From assembly GCF_000519185.1 (NCBI RefSeq), contig NZ_JAFA01000038.1, positions 1 to 64,000 of the forward strand: DNA of 64,000 nucleotides. The letters run 5' to 3'. A program made the translations under genes and the position numbers. Positions 38,229 to 46,427 of the stretch are shown piece by piece (position 1 is the stretch's first letter; each line of letters starts with the position of its first letter). The notes beneath the pieces are model-generated. The model had not been told where the DNA came from. It made no database searches and was given only the letters and a program-made list of their open reading frames with translations. The stretch comes from Paraburkholderia nodosa DSM 21604. Lineage in GTDB: Bacteria; Pseudomonadota; Gammaproteobacteria; Burkholderiales; Burkholderiaceae.

Positions 38229-39517
38229 GGCGCCTCCGTTGCGGCAAGCGCTTCGGCGAGACTCGTGGTGCCGTCGCGCACGCGTGCGAGCGCGGCGTCG
38301 CGCAAGGTTGCCACACCGCTTCTGCGTGCTTCGCGAGCGATTTCGTGTGCGCCGCGCCCTGTGACGATCAGGTCGCGTAGGGTCTCCGAGATCGGCAAGA
38401 CCTCGTGGATCCCCACGCGGCCGCGATAGCCGATGCCGTGGCAAGCGTCGCAGCCACGCGCGACATAAAGCTGCGTCATGTCACCGTCGTGCGTGTGCAG
38501 TCCCGCCGCGACGAGCGCCGCCGGCGAAGCTTCGCCGCGTACGCGGCATTGCGGACATAGCCGCCGCACGAGACGTTGCGCCGTGACGAGCCGCAGCGAG
38601 CCCGCCAGGTTGTACGGTTCGACGCCGATGTCGACGAGCCGTGCGCAGGCCGCGCTGGCGTCGTTCGTGTGCACGGTCGAGAGGACGAGATGGCCGGTCT
38701 GCGCGGCCTTGACGGCCACGCTGGCGGTTTCTTCGTCGCGAATTTCGCCGATCATGATGACGTCCGGGTCCTGGCGCAGCAGCGCACGCAGTGCGACCGC
38801 AAAGGTGAGCCCGGCCTTCTCGCGCACGTTGACCTGATTGATGCCCGCGAGCTGGATTTCGGCGGGATCTTCCACCGAGCAGAGATTGCGCGCCGTGCCG
38901 TTGAGCCTTTGCAGGAAACAGTAGAGCGAAAGCGTCTTGCCGCTGCCGGTGGGGCCCGTGACAAGGACAAGACCATGCGGCGCGCTGATCGCTTCGGCTA
39001 CTGTGCGCTGTTGCGCTTCATCGAGCCCGAGTTCGGCAAGCGACAGGTCGGCCGGAAGTGCTTCGAGCCTGCGCAACACGAGCTTTTCGCCGTGAAGCGT
39101 CGGTAGCGAATTCACGCGGTAGTCCTCGGCGGCGCGCGGCGCAGCCGGGGGCGCAAGCCGCAGCCTGCCGTCCTGCGGAATGCGCCGCTCGGCGATGTCC
39201 ATGCGCGCGAGCACCTTGATGCGCGTGACGAACGCATCGCGCAGATGCGCAGGCGGTCGCGCTATTTCGTGCAGCACGCCGTCGATGCGCAGACGCACGC
39301 GCCAGCCGTGTTCCATCGGCTCGACGTGCAGATCGGAGGCGTTGCGCCGCGCGGCTTCGTGCAGCGTTTCGGAGAGCAGGCGAACGGCGGGTGCGTCGTC
39401 GAGCTGCGGTGCAGAGACAGGCGCAGGGGCGCGCGCTGTTGCTCCGCCGCCCATACCGCCTTCGGAAGCCACGGCGGCGAAAGGGCGCGCACGATAAGGA
39501 GTAGAAAGCATCGGCAT
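38225..39517 (-). CDS. pilB: Type IV pilus / type II secretion assembly ATPase PilB (short form)
   Basis: Hexameric assembly ATPase of the GspE/PulE family. 430 residues from the ATG at 39517; an in-frame GTG at 39583 would give 452. Walker A GPTGSGKT, Asp-box, Walker B DVIMIGEIRD, His box HLVLSTVHTNDA and a zinc site (CPQC, then CDAC about 40 residues on) are all visible. The usual N-terminal domain (about 130-150 residues in PilB) is missing; the protein opens almost directly at the N2 domain (SDLHVEP near 60). No pilin or pilM-Q genes are adjacent. It could be a housekeeping type IV pilus remnant or a functional HofB-like ATPase. Confidence 0.88.
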   Translation of the reverse strand: MPMLSTPYRARPFAAVASEGGMGGGATARAPAPVSAPQLDDAPAVRLLSETLHEAARRNASDLHVEPMEHGWRVRLRIDGVLHEIARPPAHLRDAFVTRIKVLARMDIAERRIPQDGRLRLAPPAAPRAAEDYRVNSLPTLHGEKLVLRRLEALPADLSLAELGLDEAQQRTVAEAISAPHGLVLVTGPTGSGKTLSLYCFLQRLNGTARNLCSVEDPAEIQLAGINQVNVREKAGLTFAVALRALLRQDPDVIMIGEIRDEETASVAVKAAQTGHLVLSTVHTNDASAACARLVDIGVEPYNLAGSLRLVTAQRLVRRLCPQCRVRGEASPAALVAAGLHTHDGDMTQLYVARGCDACHGIGYRGRVGIHEVLPISETLRDLIVTGRGAHEIAREARRSGVATLRDAALARVRDGTTSLAEALAATEAP

Positions 39518-39595
39518 GCCGGCGCGAAGCCGCCTCGAACAGATGACGCCTTCATCATGGCGCGCGGCGCACTGCGCCGCCACCTGGCCGAACGG

Positions 39596-40915
39596 CTAAC
39601 GTCCCGGCAGCAGCTTCTTCGCCTTTTGCAGCGTGCCCTGGCGCGGCTTGGCGCCAGGTTTGAAGAGCTTGACCGTGCGTACGGCCTGGTCGTCGCTGCG
39701 TAGCACTTCGAGCTTCACGTCGCTGATCTGCAGGCACACGTCGCCTTCGGGAATTTCTTCCAGCACTTCGAGGATCAGGCCGTTGAGCGTCTTGGGACCA
39801 TCCGTGGGCAGCTTGATATGAAGCCAGCGATTGAGTTCGCGCAAAGGCATGCTGCCCGGCACGATACATTCGCCTTCGTCGTTCCAGCCGCCGCGTCCGG
39901 TGCCGCTGCGCGGCATCGACGTGGTGAATTCGCCGATCAGCTCCTCGATGATGTCTTCGGGCGTCACGAGCCCTTCCATTTCGCCGTACTCGTTCACGAC
40001 GAGCGCGATGCGATGGCGGCTTTCCTGGAAGTACTGAAGTTGCTGGAACCCGGGCGTGCCCGTAGGTACGAAATACGGCTCGGTGAGCAGTTCGCGCAGC
40101 GTCTCGCGCTCGAAATCCTGATTGTGCAGCGCGGCTAGCGTCTTGCGCACATGCAGCACGCCGAGTACGCGGTCGATGTCGCCTTGATAGACGATCAGCT
40201 TGTTGTGATAGCAGGTCTCGAGCTGATGCAGGATCTCTTCGAGAGGGGCGTCGTAATCAAGCGCCTCGATGCGCCGGCGCGGAATCATCACATCGTCGAC
40301 GGTGATGTTCTCCAGATCGAACAGGTTCAGCAGGATGCTGCGGTGCTTGGTCGGCATGAAGCTGCCCGACTCGAGCACGATGGTGCGCAACTCCTCGGTC
40401 GAGAGTCGCTGGTCATGCGCCTTGTGCGTATTGATGTGCAGTATGCGCAGGATGGTGTTCGCAAACATGTTGACGAACCAGACGAGGGGCTTCGTCACGC
40501 GCATGAGCGGCGCGATCAAGAGGCTCGCGGGCAGCGCGATTTTTTCCGGAAACGTTGCGCCCACAATCTTCGGCGTGATTTCCGCGAACACGATGATGAG
40601 AAACGCAACGATGCCCGTTGCGATCGAGAGCACGAGGTTGTTGCGGCCGAAGGTATGGAGCGCGATCGAGGTCGTGAGGACCGGGATGATGGTGTTGAAG
40701 AGATTGTTGCCGATCAGGATCACCGAAAGCAGCAGGTCGGTGCGCGCGAGCAGCTTCTGGGTGGTCTTCGCGCCGAGCGTGCCGTGATTGGCGAGGTATT
40801 TGAGCCGATGGCGATTGAGCGCCATCATCGCCGTTTCGGAGATGGAGAAAAAGCTGGAGCAGATGAGCAGGACGAAGACGGCGCAAATCTGCGCCCATAA
40901 GGGAAGGTGGTCCAC
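39596..40915 (-). CDS. CNNM/CorC-family transporter-associated protein (DUF21-CBS-CorC_HlyC)
   Basis: 439 residues. The N-terminal DUF21 (CNNM) membrane domain has about four transmembrane helices with SSFFSISETAMMALNRHRL near 20-38. A CBS pair follows (VDDVMIPRRRIEALD near 205 and VNEYGEMEGLVTPEDIIEELIG near 310) and the CorC_HlyC domain closes the protein. These proteins are linked to Mg2+/Co2+ homeostasis; the old haemolysin annotation is not meaningful. The start is GTG at 40915; no in-frame ATG is nearby. Closest E. coli counterpart by layout is YfjD/CorB, which there neighbours ypjD and ffh; here ffh lies about 10 kb away. Confidence 0.9.
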   Translation of the reverse strand: MDHLPLWAQICAVFVLLICSSFFSISETAMMALNRHRLKYLANHGTLGAKTTQKLLARTDLLLSVILIGNNLFNTIIPVLTTSIALHTFGRNNLVLSIATGIVAFLIIVFAEITPKIVGATFPEKIALPASLLIAPLMRVTKPLVWFVNMFANTILRILHINTHKAHDQRLSTEELRTIVLESGSFMPTKHRSILLNLFDLENITVDDVMIPRRRIEALDYDAPLEEILHQLETCYHNKLIVYQGDIDRVLGVLHVRKTLAALHNQDFERETLRELLTEPYFVPTGTPGFQQLQYFQESRHRIALVVNEYGEMEGLVTPEDIIEELIGEFTTSMPRSGTGRGGWNDEGECIVPGSMPLRELNRWLHIKLPTDGPKTLNGLILEVLEEIPEGDVCLQISDVKLEVLRSDDQAVRTVKLFKPGAKPRQGTLQKAKKLLPGR

Positions 40916-41072
40916 GCGTCGAGAAAATGAGGGGGGGCGGATGGGGAAACTATAACAGAGGGGTACCGCAGTTCCAGGGCGACTGGCCGAACGGACAAGG
41001 CCGCTGCCGGCTGCGCGAGGGGCGGTGCGCCGCGAGTTGCCAGGACAGGACGCAGTACAAAAGGTACAGACG

Positions 41073-41107
41073 AAAAAAAACCGCGCAATGTATGCGCGGT
41101 TTTTTTT
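41073..41107 (-). terminator. Intrinsic terminator of tRNA-Pro
   Basis: Stem CCGCGCA / TGCGCGG with 5-nt loop flanked by A8 and T8 runs, just downstream of the tRNA on the minus strand. The symmetrical tracts could also act on the opposite strand. Confidence 0.9.
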
Positions 41108-41113
41108 GAATTC

Positions 41114-41190
41114 TGGTCGGGGTGAGAGGATTCGAACCTCCGGCCTCTACGTCCCGAACGTAGCGCTCTACCAGGCTAAGCTACACCCCG
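41114..41190 (-). tRNA. proK: tRNA-Pro (anticodon CGG)
   Basis: A 77-nt cloverleaf on the minus strand. Acceptor stem CGGGGTG/CACCCCG, D-arm with GCCTGGTAG, anticodon stem CTACG/CGTAG enclosing loop TTCGGGA (anticodon CGG, reads CCG), T-arm GGTTCGAATCC, and an encoded CCA at 41116-41114. It lies 52 bp after ispB on the same strand, with no clear promoter of its own, so it may be processed from the ispB transcript. Confidence 0.97.
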
Positions 41191-41216
41191 AATTGACTGC
41201 TGGACTCCACAACCCG

Positions 41217-41246
41217 CTTCGTCTGTTTCAACTTCGTCTGTTTCAA
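41217..41246. repeat. 15-bp tandem duplication at the 3' end of ispB
   Basis: CTTCGTCTGTTTCAA occurs twice head to tail (41217-41231 and 41232-41246). The second copy contains the ispB stop codon (41243-41245). Confidence 0.9.
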
Positions 41247-42235
41247 GACTGGCGCGTCGTCGAGTAAGAACATAATTCTAGCAGGCTATCTTTGTAAATG
41301 GAAGGGGGGAACGCTGAAATCGCGTCGGCAGCGGCCTGCGCCTCGGTGCGCGCGCATTGCAGCGTGTGCTCGAGTGCGCCCGAGCGCGTAATCGCCGCGA
41401 AGATTTCGTCGAAGCGCGTCGTGCCGCCTTGCTCGATCGCTTCGCGCGCAAGCGCGGCTTCCGCCGCCGTGCCGTGCTCGATCAGCCAGATCAGCGGCAG
41501 CGTGGGCTTGCCTTCGCGCAGGTCATCGCCGGCGTTCTTGCCCATCGATTCAGGCGTGCCCGTGTAGTCGAGCCAGTCGTCCATGATCTGGAATGCGGTG
41601 CCGATGCGCCGTCCGTATTCGGCCGCGGCTTCCTCGGTGTGCGCATCCGCCCCCGAAAGCACCGCGCCGAGCTGCGCCGCGGCTTCGAAAAGCTTGGCGG
41701 TCTTGTAGCGGATCACCTGCATGTAGCGGTCGGTGTCCACGTCGGCGTCGTGCATGTTCAGCAGCTGCAGGACTTCACCTTCGGAGATGATCGTCGTGGC
41801 AGCGGAGAGAATTTCCATCACGCGCATCTTGCCGACGCCCACCATCATCTCGAACGAGCGCGAATACAGGTAATCGCCCACCAGCACGCTGGCGGCGTTG
41901 CCGAACAGCGCATTGGCCGTCTGGCGGCCGCGCCGCAGGTCCGATTCGTCGACGACGTCGTCGTGCAGGAGCGTCGCCGTGTGAATGAATTCGACGACCG
42001 CCGCGAGCACATGGCGCTCCGTGCCGTGGTCGCCGAGCGCGCCGGCCACCATCAGCAGGAGCGCCGGACGCAGCCGCTTGCCGCCCGCGCCGATGATGTA
42101 CTCGGAGATCTGGTTGATCAGCATCACCTCGGACGCCAGGCTCTGCCGGATGACACGATTCACCTGCTCCATGTCACTGGCGATGGGGGCAAGCAGGGTG
42201 GCTGCGCTGGGGGATGGAGTGGCGGTGGACGACAT
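41243..42235 (-). CDS. ispB: Octaprenyl diphosphate synthase
   Basis: Trans-isoprenyl diphosphate synthase making the C40 side chain for ubiquinone-8. 330 residues. First Asp-rich motif DDVVD at 92-96, second DDWLD at 219-223, with GGKRLRPALLL near 51-61. The absence of a small insertion and the Ala/Ser context suit an octaprenyl product but chain length is not certain from sequence. Supports the same pathway as coq7 in this window. Divergent from the rplU operon; followed by tRNA-Pro. Confidence 0.94.
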   Translation of the reverse strand: MSSTATPSPSAATLLAPIASDMEQVNRVIRQSLASEVMLINQISEYIIGAGGKRLRPALLLMVAGALGDHGTERHVLAAVVEFIHTATLLHDDVVDESDLRRGRQTANALFGNAASVLVGDYLYSRSFEMMVGVGKMRVMEILSAATTIISEGEVLQLLNMHDADVDTDRYMQVIRYKTAKLFEAAAQLGAVLSGADAHTEEAAAEYGRRIGTAFQIMDDWLDYTGTPESMGKNAGDDLREGKPTLPLIWLIEHGTAAEAALAREAIEQGGTTRFDEIFAAITRSGALEHTLQCARTEAQAAADAISAFPPSIYKDSLLELCSYSTTRQS

Positions 42236-42403
42236 GATGGCAAATAGGGGTAGTGCCGCGGATTATAAGGCGAATCGACTGCATGCCGGACGCTCCGCTG
42301 CCGCCCTGCCGATGGCTCCCTCTATTTTCGCGCGGCCCGGGCGGCCGCGTGGATGCTGGCGCTATGCCGTGCGGATAGCCCCGGGGCCCATCTGACGGGC
42401 CCG

Positions 42404-42435
42404 AAGACCGTTGCGCACACTCGCGCAACGGTCTT
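42404..42435. repeat. Perfect 13-bp inverted repeat upstream of the rplU promoter
   Basis: AAGACCGTTGCGC (42404-42416) pairs with GCGCAACGGTCTT (42423-42435) around a 6-nt loop. It ends 9 bp before the -35 element of rplU. It may insulate the promoter, or be a binding site; no gene upstream on the + strand needs a terminator. Confidence 0.8.
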
Positions 42436-42444
42436 GCATGTCTT

Positions 42445-42473
42445 TTGACCGCGAAGCTAACTCTATGTATAAT
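42445..42473 (+). promoter_or_regulatory. rplU-rpmA-obgE promoter
   Basis: TTGACC (42445-42450), a 17-bp spacer and the consensus TATAAT (42468-42473) make a strong sigma-70 promoter 55 bp upstream of rplU, fitting a ribosomal protein operon. Confidence 0.9.
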
Positions 42474-42528
42474 CTAAGGTTTCGGGCGCGCAGTGTGCCT
42501 GAAAAGATTACTCAGAGTGAGGTTCTCA

Positions 42529-42840
42529 ATGTACGCGGTCATAAAAACCGGCGGCAAGCAGTACAAAGTTGCCGTTGGCGAAAAACTTAAAGTAGAACAG
42601 ATACCGGCTGACATTGACGCAGAAATCACGCTCGACCAGGTTCTCGCAGTGGGCGAAGGCGAATCGATTAAGTTCGGTACGCCGCTGGTCAGTGGGGCTT
42701 CCGTCAAGGCCACCGTTGTGTCGCAAGGCCGACACGCCAAAGTGACCATCTTCAAGATGCGTCGCCGGAAGCACTACCAGAAGCATGGCGGCCACCGCCA
42801 GAACTACACCGAACTGCGCATCGACGCGATCAACGCGTAA
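42529..42840 (+). CDS. rplU: 50S ribosomal protein L21
   Basis: Ribosomal protein that binds 23S rRNA with L20. 103 residues, the family length. MYAVIKTGGKQYKV at the start and the C-terminal RRRKHYQKHGGHRQNYTELRI (shown in parts) are diagnostic. Start at 42529 follows a GAGTGAGG site. It is 26 bp before rpmA, as usual. Confidence 0.98.
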   Translation: MYAVIKTGGKQYKVAVGEKLKVEQIPADIDAEITLDQVLAVGEGESIKFGTPLVSGASVKATVVSQGRHAKVTIFKMRRRKHYQKHGGHRQNYTELRIDAINA

Positions 42841-42866
42841 GCGCACGCAGGTAAAGGAGCAAACAA

Positions 42867-43130
42867 ATGGCACACAAAAAGGCAGGCGGGTCGTCACGTA
42901 ACGGCCGCGACTCAGAGTCGAAGCGACTTGGCGTGAAGGTGTACGGCGGCCAGGCGATCCTTGCAGGCGGCATCATCGTTCGCCAGCGCGGCACGCGCAT
43001 GCACCCGGGCCTGAACGTCGGCATCGGCAAGGACCACACGCTCTACGCGCTGGTCGACGGCCACGTCGCGTTCACGATCAAGGGCGCAGCCAACAAGCAA
43101 CTGGTCAACGTCGTCCCGGCAGCGGCCTAA
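42867..43130 (+). CDS. rpmA: 50S ribosomal protein L27
   Basis: Ribosomal protein near the peptidyl transferase centre. 87 residues, beginning MAHKKAGGSS without the cleavable N-terminal extension known in Firmicutes. The basic N-terminus and GGQAILAGGIIVRQRGT are typical. AAAGGAG lies at 42853-42859. Confidence 0.98.
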   Translation: MAHKKAGGSSRNGRDSESKRLGVKVYGGQAILAGGIIVRQRGTRMHPGLNVGIGKDHTLYALVDGHVAFTIKGAANKQLVNVVPAAA

Positions 43131-43169
43131 GCTTTAGACCGCTCGCGAGCGGGCTACACGCGACGCAAA

Positions 43170-43202
43170 GAAGGCCCCGCGAAGTTTGCGGGGCCTTTTT
43201 AT
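43170..43202 (+). terminator. Intrinsic terminator after rpmA
   Basis: AAGGCCCCGC / GCGGGGCCTT with loop GAAGTTT and a T5 run. It may be partly read through toward obgE, which starts 124 bp further on. Confidence 0.85.
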
Positions 43203-43325
43203 TTATCCGCAGTCTTTCGGGGTCGTAACGGGCTTCCGTTGGCTTGCGGAGCGTCGTTGGCGCCCGGGTTGGCCAGTTTCGGCCATGGCGGGCAAAATAT
43301 CGATATCCACGGGACGGAGTAACTC

Positions 43326-44429
43326 ATGAAGTTCATTGACGAAGCGAAGATCGAAGTCATCGCCGGCGATGGGGGCGATGGCAGCGCGTCGATGCGGCGC
43401 GAGAAGTTCGTCCCGTTCGGCGGGCCGGACGGCGGTGACGGCGGGCGCGGCGGCAGCGTCTACGCCGTCGGGGACCGCAACATCAACACCCTCATCGACT
43501 ACCGCTACACGAAGAAGCACCAGGCGCGCAACGGCGAGAACGGCCGCGGCTCGGACTGCTACGGCAAGGGCGGCGACGACATCACGCTGCGCATGCCGGT
43601 GGGCACGGTCATCACCGACCAGGACACGGGCGAGTTGATCGCAGACCTGACCGAGCACGATCAGCAAGTCATGGTCGCGCAGGGCGGTGCGGGTGGCCTC
43701 GGCAACCTGCATTTCAAGTCGTCCACGAACCGCGCACCGCGTCAGAAGACCGACGGCAAGGCCGGCGAACGCCGGATGCTCAAGCTGGAGCTGAAGGTGC
43801 TCGCCGACGTCGGACTGCTCGGCATGCCGAACGCGGGCAAGTCCACGTTCATCTCCTCGGTGTCGAACGCGAAGCCCAAGATTGCCGACTACCCGTTCAC
43901 GACACTCGCGCCGAATCTGGGTGTGGTGCGCGTGGGGCCGAGCAAGAGCTTCGTGATCGCCGACATTCCGGGCCTGATCGAAGGCGCGTCGGAAGGTGCG
44001 GGCCTCGGTCACCAGTTCCTGCGCCACCTGCAGCGCACGAACCTGCTGCTACATCTGGTCGACCTCGCGCCGTTCGACGAAAGCGTCGATCCGGTTGTGG
44101 AGGCCAAGGCGATCGTCGGCGAGTTGCGCAAGTACGACGAGACGCTCTACGACAAGCCGCGCTGGCTCGTGCTGAACAAGCTCGACATGGTGCCGGAGGA
44201 CGAGCGCGCCGAGCGCATTGCCGACTTCGTGAAGCGCTTCGAGTGGGACGGTCCCGTGTTCGAGATTTCCGCGCTCACGGGGCAGGGCTGCGAAAACCTG
44301 TGTTACGCGGTGTACGACTACGTCTCCGCGCACTCCGACGCGCGCCGTGCAGCCGAAGCCGAAGACCTCGCATCCGACGTGCGCTTCCGTGAGGGGCAAG
44401 GCGGGAACGCGCAGCAGCCGCAGGAGTAA
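43326..44429 (+). CDS. obgE: Obg-family GTPase ObgE/CgtA
   Basis: Essential ribosome-assembly and stress GTPase. 367 residues. The Gly-rich Obg domain covers 1-158, then the G domain with G1 GMPNAGKST near 166, G3 DIPG near 213, and G4 NKLD near 285. The C-terminal OCT domain of Firmicutes is absent; instead a short acidic tail (from about 345) ends the protein, as in other proteobacteria. GGAG precedes the ATG at 43326. It lies in the conserved rplU-rpmA-obgE-proB order. Confidence 0.97.
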   Translation: MKFIDEAKIEVIAGDGGDGSASMRREKFVPFGGPDGGDGGRGGSVYAVGDRNINTLIDYRYTKKHQARNGENGRGSDCYGKGGDDITLRMPVGTVITDQDTGELIADLTEHDQQVMVAQGGAGGLGNLHFKSSTNRAPRQKTDGKAGERRMLKLELKVLADVGLLGMPNAGKSTFISSVSNAKPKIADYPFTTLAPNLGVVRVGPSKSFVIADIPGLIEGASEGAGLGHQFLRHLQRTNLLLHLVDLAPFDESVDPVVEAKAIVGELRKYDETLYDKPRWLVLNKLDMVPEDERAERIADFVKRFEWDGPVFEISALTGQGCENLCYAVYDYVSAHSDARRAAEAEDLASDVRFREGQGGNAQQPQE

Positions 44430-44514
44430 TTCGTCGCACCGGCCGGCCCGTGAGCCGCGCTGGCCGCGCCAAGGAAACTTCACGCGTCATCAGTCATTTG
44501 GGAGACCGCGCAGC

Positions 44515-45633
44515 ATGCGTTCCGTCATCGCCGATTCGCGGCGTCTGGTAGTGAAAGTCGGTTCGAGCCTCGTCACCAACGACGGCCGCGGGCTCGATCA
44601 TGCGGCAATCGGCCGCTGGGCCGAGCAGATTGCGGCGCTGCGTGCGCAGGGCAAGGAGGTCGTGCTCGTGAGTTCGGGCGCGATCGCCGAAGGCATGCAG
44701 AGGCTCGGCTGGACCAAGCGGCCGCGCGAGATCGACGAGCTTCAGGCTGCTGCGGCAGTCGGGCAGATGGGCCTCGCGCAGGTCTATGAAAGCCGCTTTG
44801 CCGAGCACGACATTCGCACTGCGCAGATCCTGCTCACGCACGCCGACCTGGCTGACCGCGAACGCTATCTCAATGCGCGCTCCACGTTGCTCACGCTGCT
44901 GCGCCTCGGCGTCGTGCCGATCATCAACGAGAACGACACCGTGATCACCGACGAAATCAAGTTCGGCGACAACGACACGCTCGGCGCGCTCGTCGCGAAC
45001 CTGATCGAAGGCGATGCGCTCATCATCCTCACCGACCAGAGCGGCCTTTATACGGCCGATCCGCGCAAGGACCCGAGCGCGACGCTCGTGCAGGAAGCCG
45101 ATGCAGGCAAGCCGGAGCTCGAGGCAATGGCGGGCGGCGCGGGGTCGAGCATCGGCCGCGGCGGCATGCTCACCAAGATCCTCGCGGCCAAGCGCGCCGC
45201 GCATAGCGGCGCGAACACGGTGATCGCGAGCGGGCGCGAAGCGCAAGTACTCGTGCGTCTGGCTGCGGGCGAGGCGATCGGCACGCAGCTCATCGCACGC
45301 ACGGCGCGCATGGCGGCGCGCAAGCAGTGGATGGCCGACCACCTGCAGGTGCGCGGCCACGTCGTGATCGACGACGGCGCGGTGCAGAAGCTCACGGCAG
45401 ACGGCAAGAGCCTGCTGCCCATCGGCGTGACCGGCGTGCAGGGCGCGTTCGCGCGCGGTGAAGTGATCGCTTGCCTGAACGGCGCGGGCGTGGAAGTGGC
45501 GCGCGGGCTCACCAACTACAGCAGCGCGGAAACGAAGCTGATCCAGCGTCATCCGAGCGGCGAGATCGAGGGCATCCTCGGCTATATGCTCGAGCCGGAG
45601 TTGATCCACCGCGACAATCTCGTGCTGGTTTGA
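44515..45633 (+). CDS. proB: Glutamate 5-kinase
   Basis: First enzyme of proline synthesis, phosphorylating glutamate. 372 residues: amino acid kinase domain (VVKVGSSLVTNDG near 10-22, SSGAIAEGM near 55, INENDTV near 138, DQSGLYTADPR near 173) and a C-terminal PUA domain from about 280. Proline feedback normally acts on the kinase domain. An upstream ATG at 44347 lies in obgE and is rejected. Ends before a strong terminator at 45671. Confidence 0.95.
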   Translation: MRSVIADSRRLVVKVGSSLVTNDGRGLDHAAIGRWAEQIAALRAQGKEVVLVSSGAIAEGMQRLGWTKRPREIDELQAAAAVGQMGLAQVYESRFAEHDIRTAQILLTHADLADRERYLNARSTLLTLLRLGVVPIINENDTVITDEIKFGDNDTLGALVANLIEGDALIILTDQSGLYTADPRKDPSATLVQEADAGKPELEAMAGGAGSSIGRGGMLTKILAAKRAAHSGANTVIASGREAQVLVRLAAGEAIGTQLIARTARMAARKQWMADHLQVRGHVVIDDGAVQKLTADGKSLLPIGVTGVQGAFARGEVIACLNGAGVEVARGLTNYSSAETKLIQRHPSGEIEGILGYMLEPELIHRDNLVLV

Positions 45634-45670
45634 CGGCCGGTCCCAGCCAGCCGCGCATCGCCAAAAGTTA

Positions 45671-45707
45671 AAAAGCCGCTGTGGCCAAAGGCCGCAGCGG
45701 CTTTTTT
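45671..45707. terminator. Bidirectional terminator proB / CNP1-like gene
   Basis: AAAAGCCGCTGTGGCC / GGCCGCAGCGGCTTTTTT with one mismatch in the stem and loop AAA. It separates convergent genes. Confidence 0.88.
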
Positions 45708-45738
45708 ATGCCCATCACAGCATGCCGTGGCTTGGCCG

Positions 45739-46308
45739 TTAACGCACCAGCGTCGACTGCGTGCGGCCGTAGCGCAGATTTTCGATGAGGGTCGACGCCT
45801 TCGCGATCGGCATCTTGTTGGCGCAGAAGTAGTCCTGATAAAGCCTCGACTGGTACGCGTTGAGCGTGCCGTTCTCGATGCGCGACCAGTTGTTCGCGAC
45901 GGTCTGGTCCCAGCCATTGTGATCGGCATCGAGGCTCGCGTAGAGGCGCCACTCGTACGTGTCGCAGCGAATCCCTTCGTAATTCACGTTACGGGCGCCA
46001 GTCGGGCTCGTGATGACGATCGTATAGCGCACGACGCCGTCCGTGCCGACCGTGAGCGAGCCAGGGTCGACTGCGAACTTGAGCGGCGAATTGTTCGAGA
46101 CGTCGAACGGCAGCAGCGTCGCGCCTGCCTGCGGCAGCGGCGGCAGGCCCTCGAGCTTGTTTTCCTGCCATTCGCCCTTGCGGTCCAGAAGGTAGACGAA
46201 CGTGCTGTCGTCCTTGTTCGTGGGACCGGAACTGGAGCACGCGGCCAGTCCCGACACAAGCAGCACACCGCCTGCGGCGCATGCCGCAGCAAGAGCAAAT
46301 CGTTTCAA
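45739..46308 (-). CDS. CNP1-like lipoprotein
   Basis: 189-residue predicted lipoprotein. A hydrophobic signal ends in the lipobox GLAAC (Cys24), after which SSSGPT follows, so outer-membrane retention is plausible. The mature part matches the CNP1-like family (PF08750 type) of beta-proteobacteria, whose function is unknown. The start is TTG at 46308 with AGGAAA eight to thirteen bases upstream; a longer reading frame to 46488 has no signal peptide at its N-terminus and is rejected. No partner is evident. Confidence 0.8.
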   Translation of the reverse strand: MKRFALAAACAAGGVLLVSGLAACSSSGPTNKDDSTFVYLLDRKGEWQENKLEGLPPLPQAGATLLPFDVSNNSPLKFAVDPGSLTVGTDGVVRYTIVITSPTGARNVNYEGIRCDTYEWRLYASLDADHNGWDQTVANNWSRIENGTLNAYQSRLYQDYFCANKMPIAKASTLIENLRYGRTQSTLVR

Positions 46309-46362
46309 ATTGGTTTTCCTCGAAGCACGGGCGCGAGTTGCGAACGAACTGCGCCGCGAATG

Positions 46363-46409
46363 CGAACCGGCGGGCCCCGGCGCGTGATGCGCCCGGGCCC
46401 GCCGGTTCG
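46363..46409. terminator. Long hairpin between rppH and the CNP1-like gene
   Basis: A perfect 14-bp arm pair (46363-46376 with 46396-46409, arm CGAACCGGCGGGCC) encloses a 19-nt loop. It lies 19 bp past the rppH stop on the minus strand but has no T-run. It may be a transcript end, a 3'-stabilising stem, or both. Confidence 0.55.
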
Positions 46410-46427
46410 GGCGTTCTTTGCGTTGGC

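Noticed and set aside
39517..39583. GTG at 39583 as the pilB start
   Set aside because: Possible but no ribosome site; kept as an alternative to the ATG at 39517.
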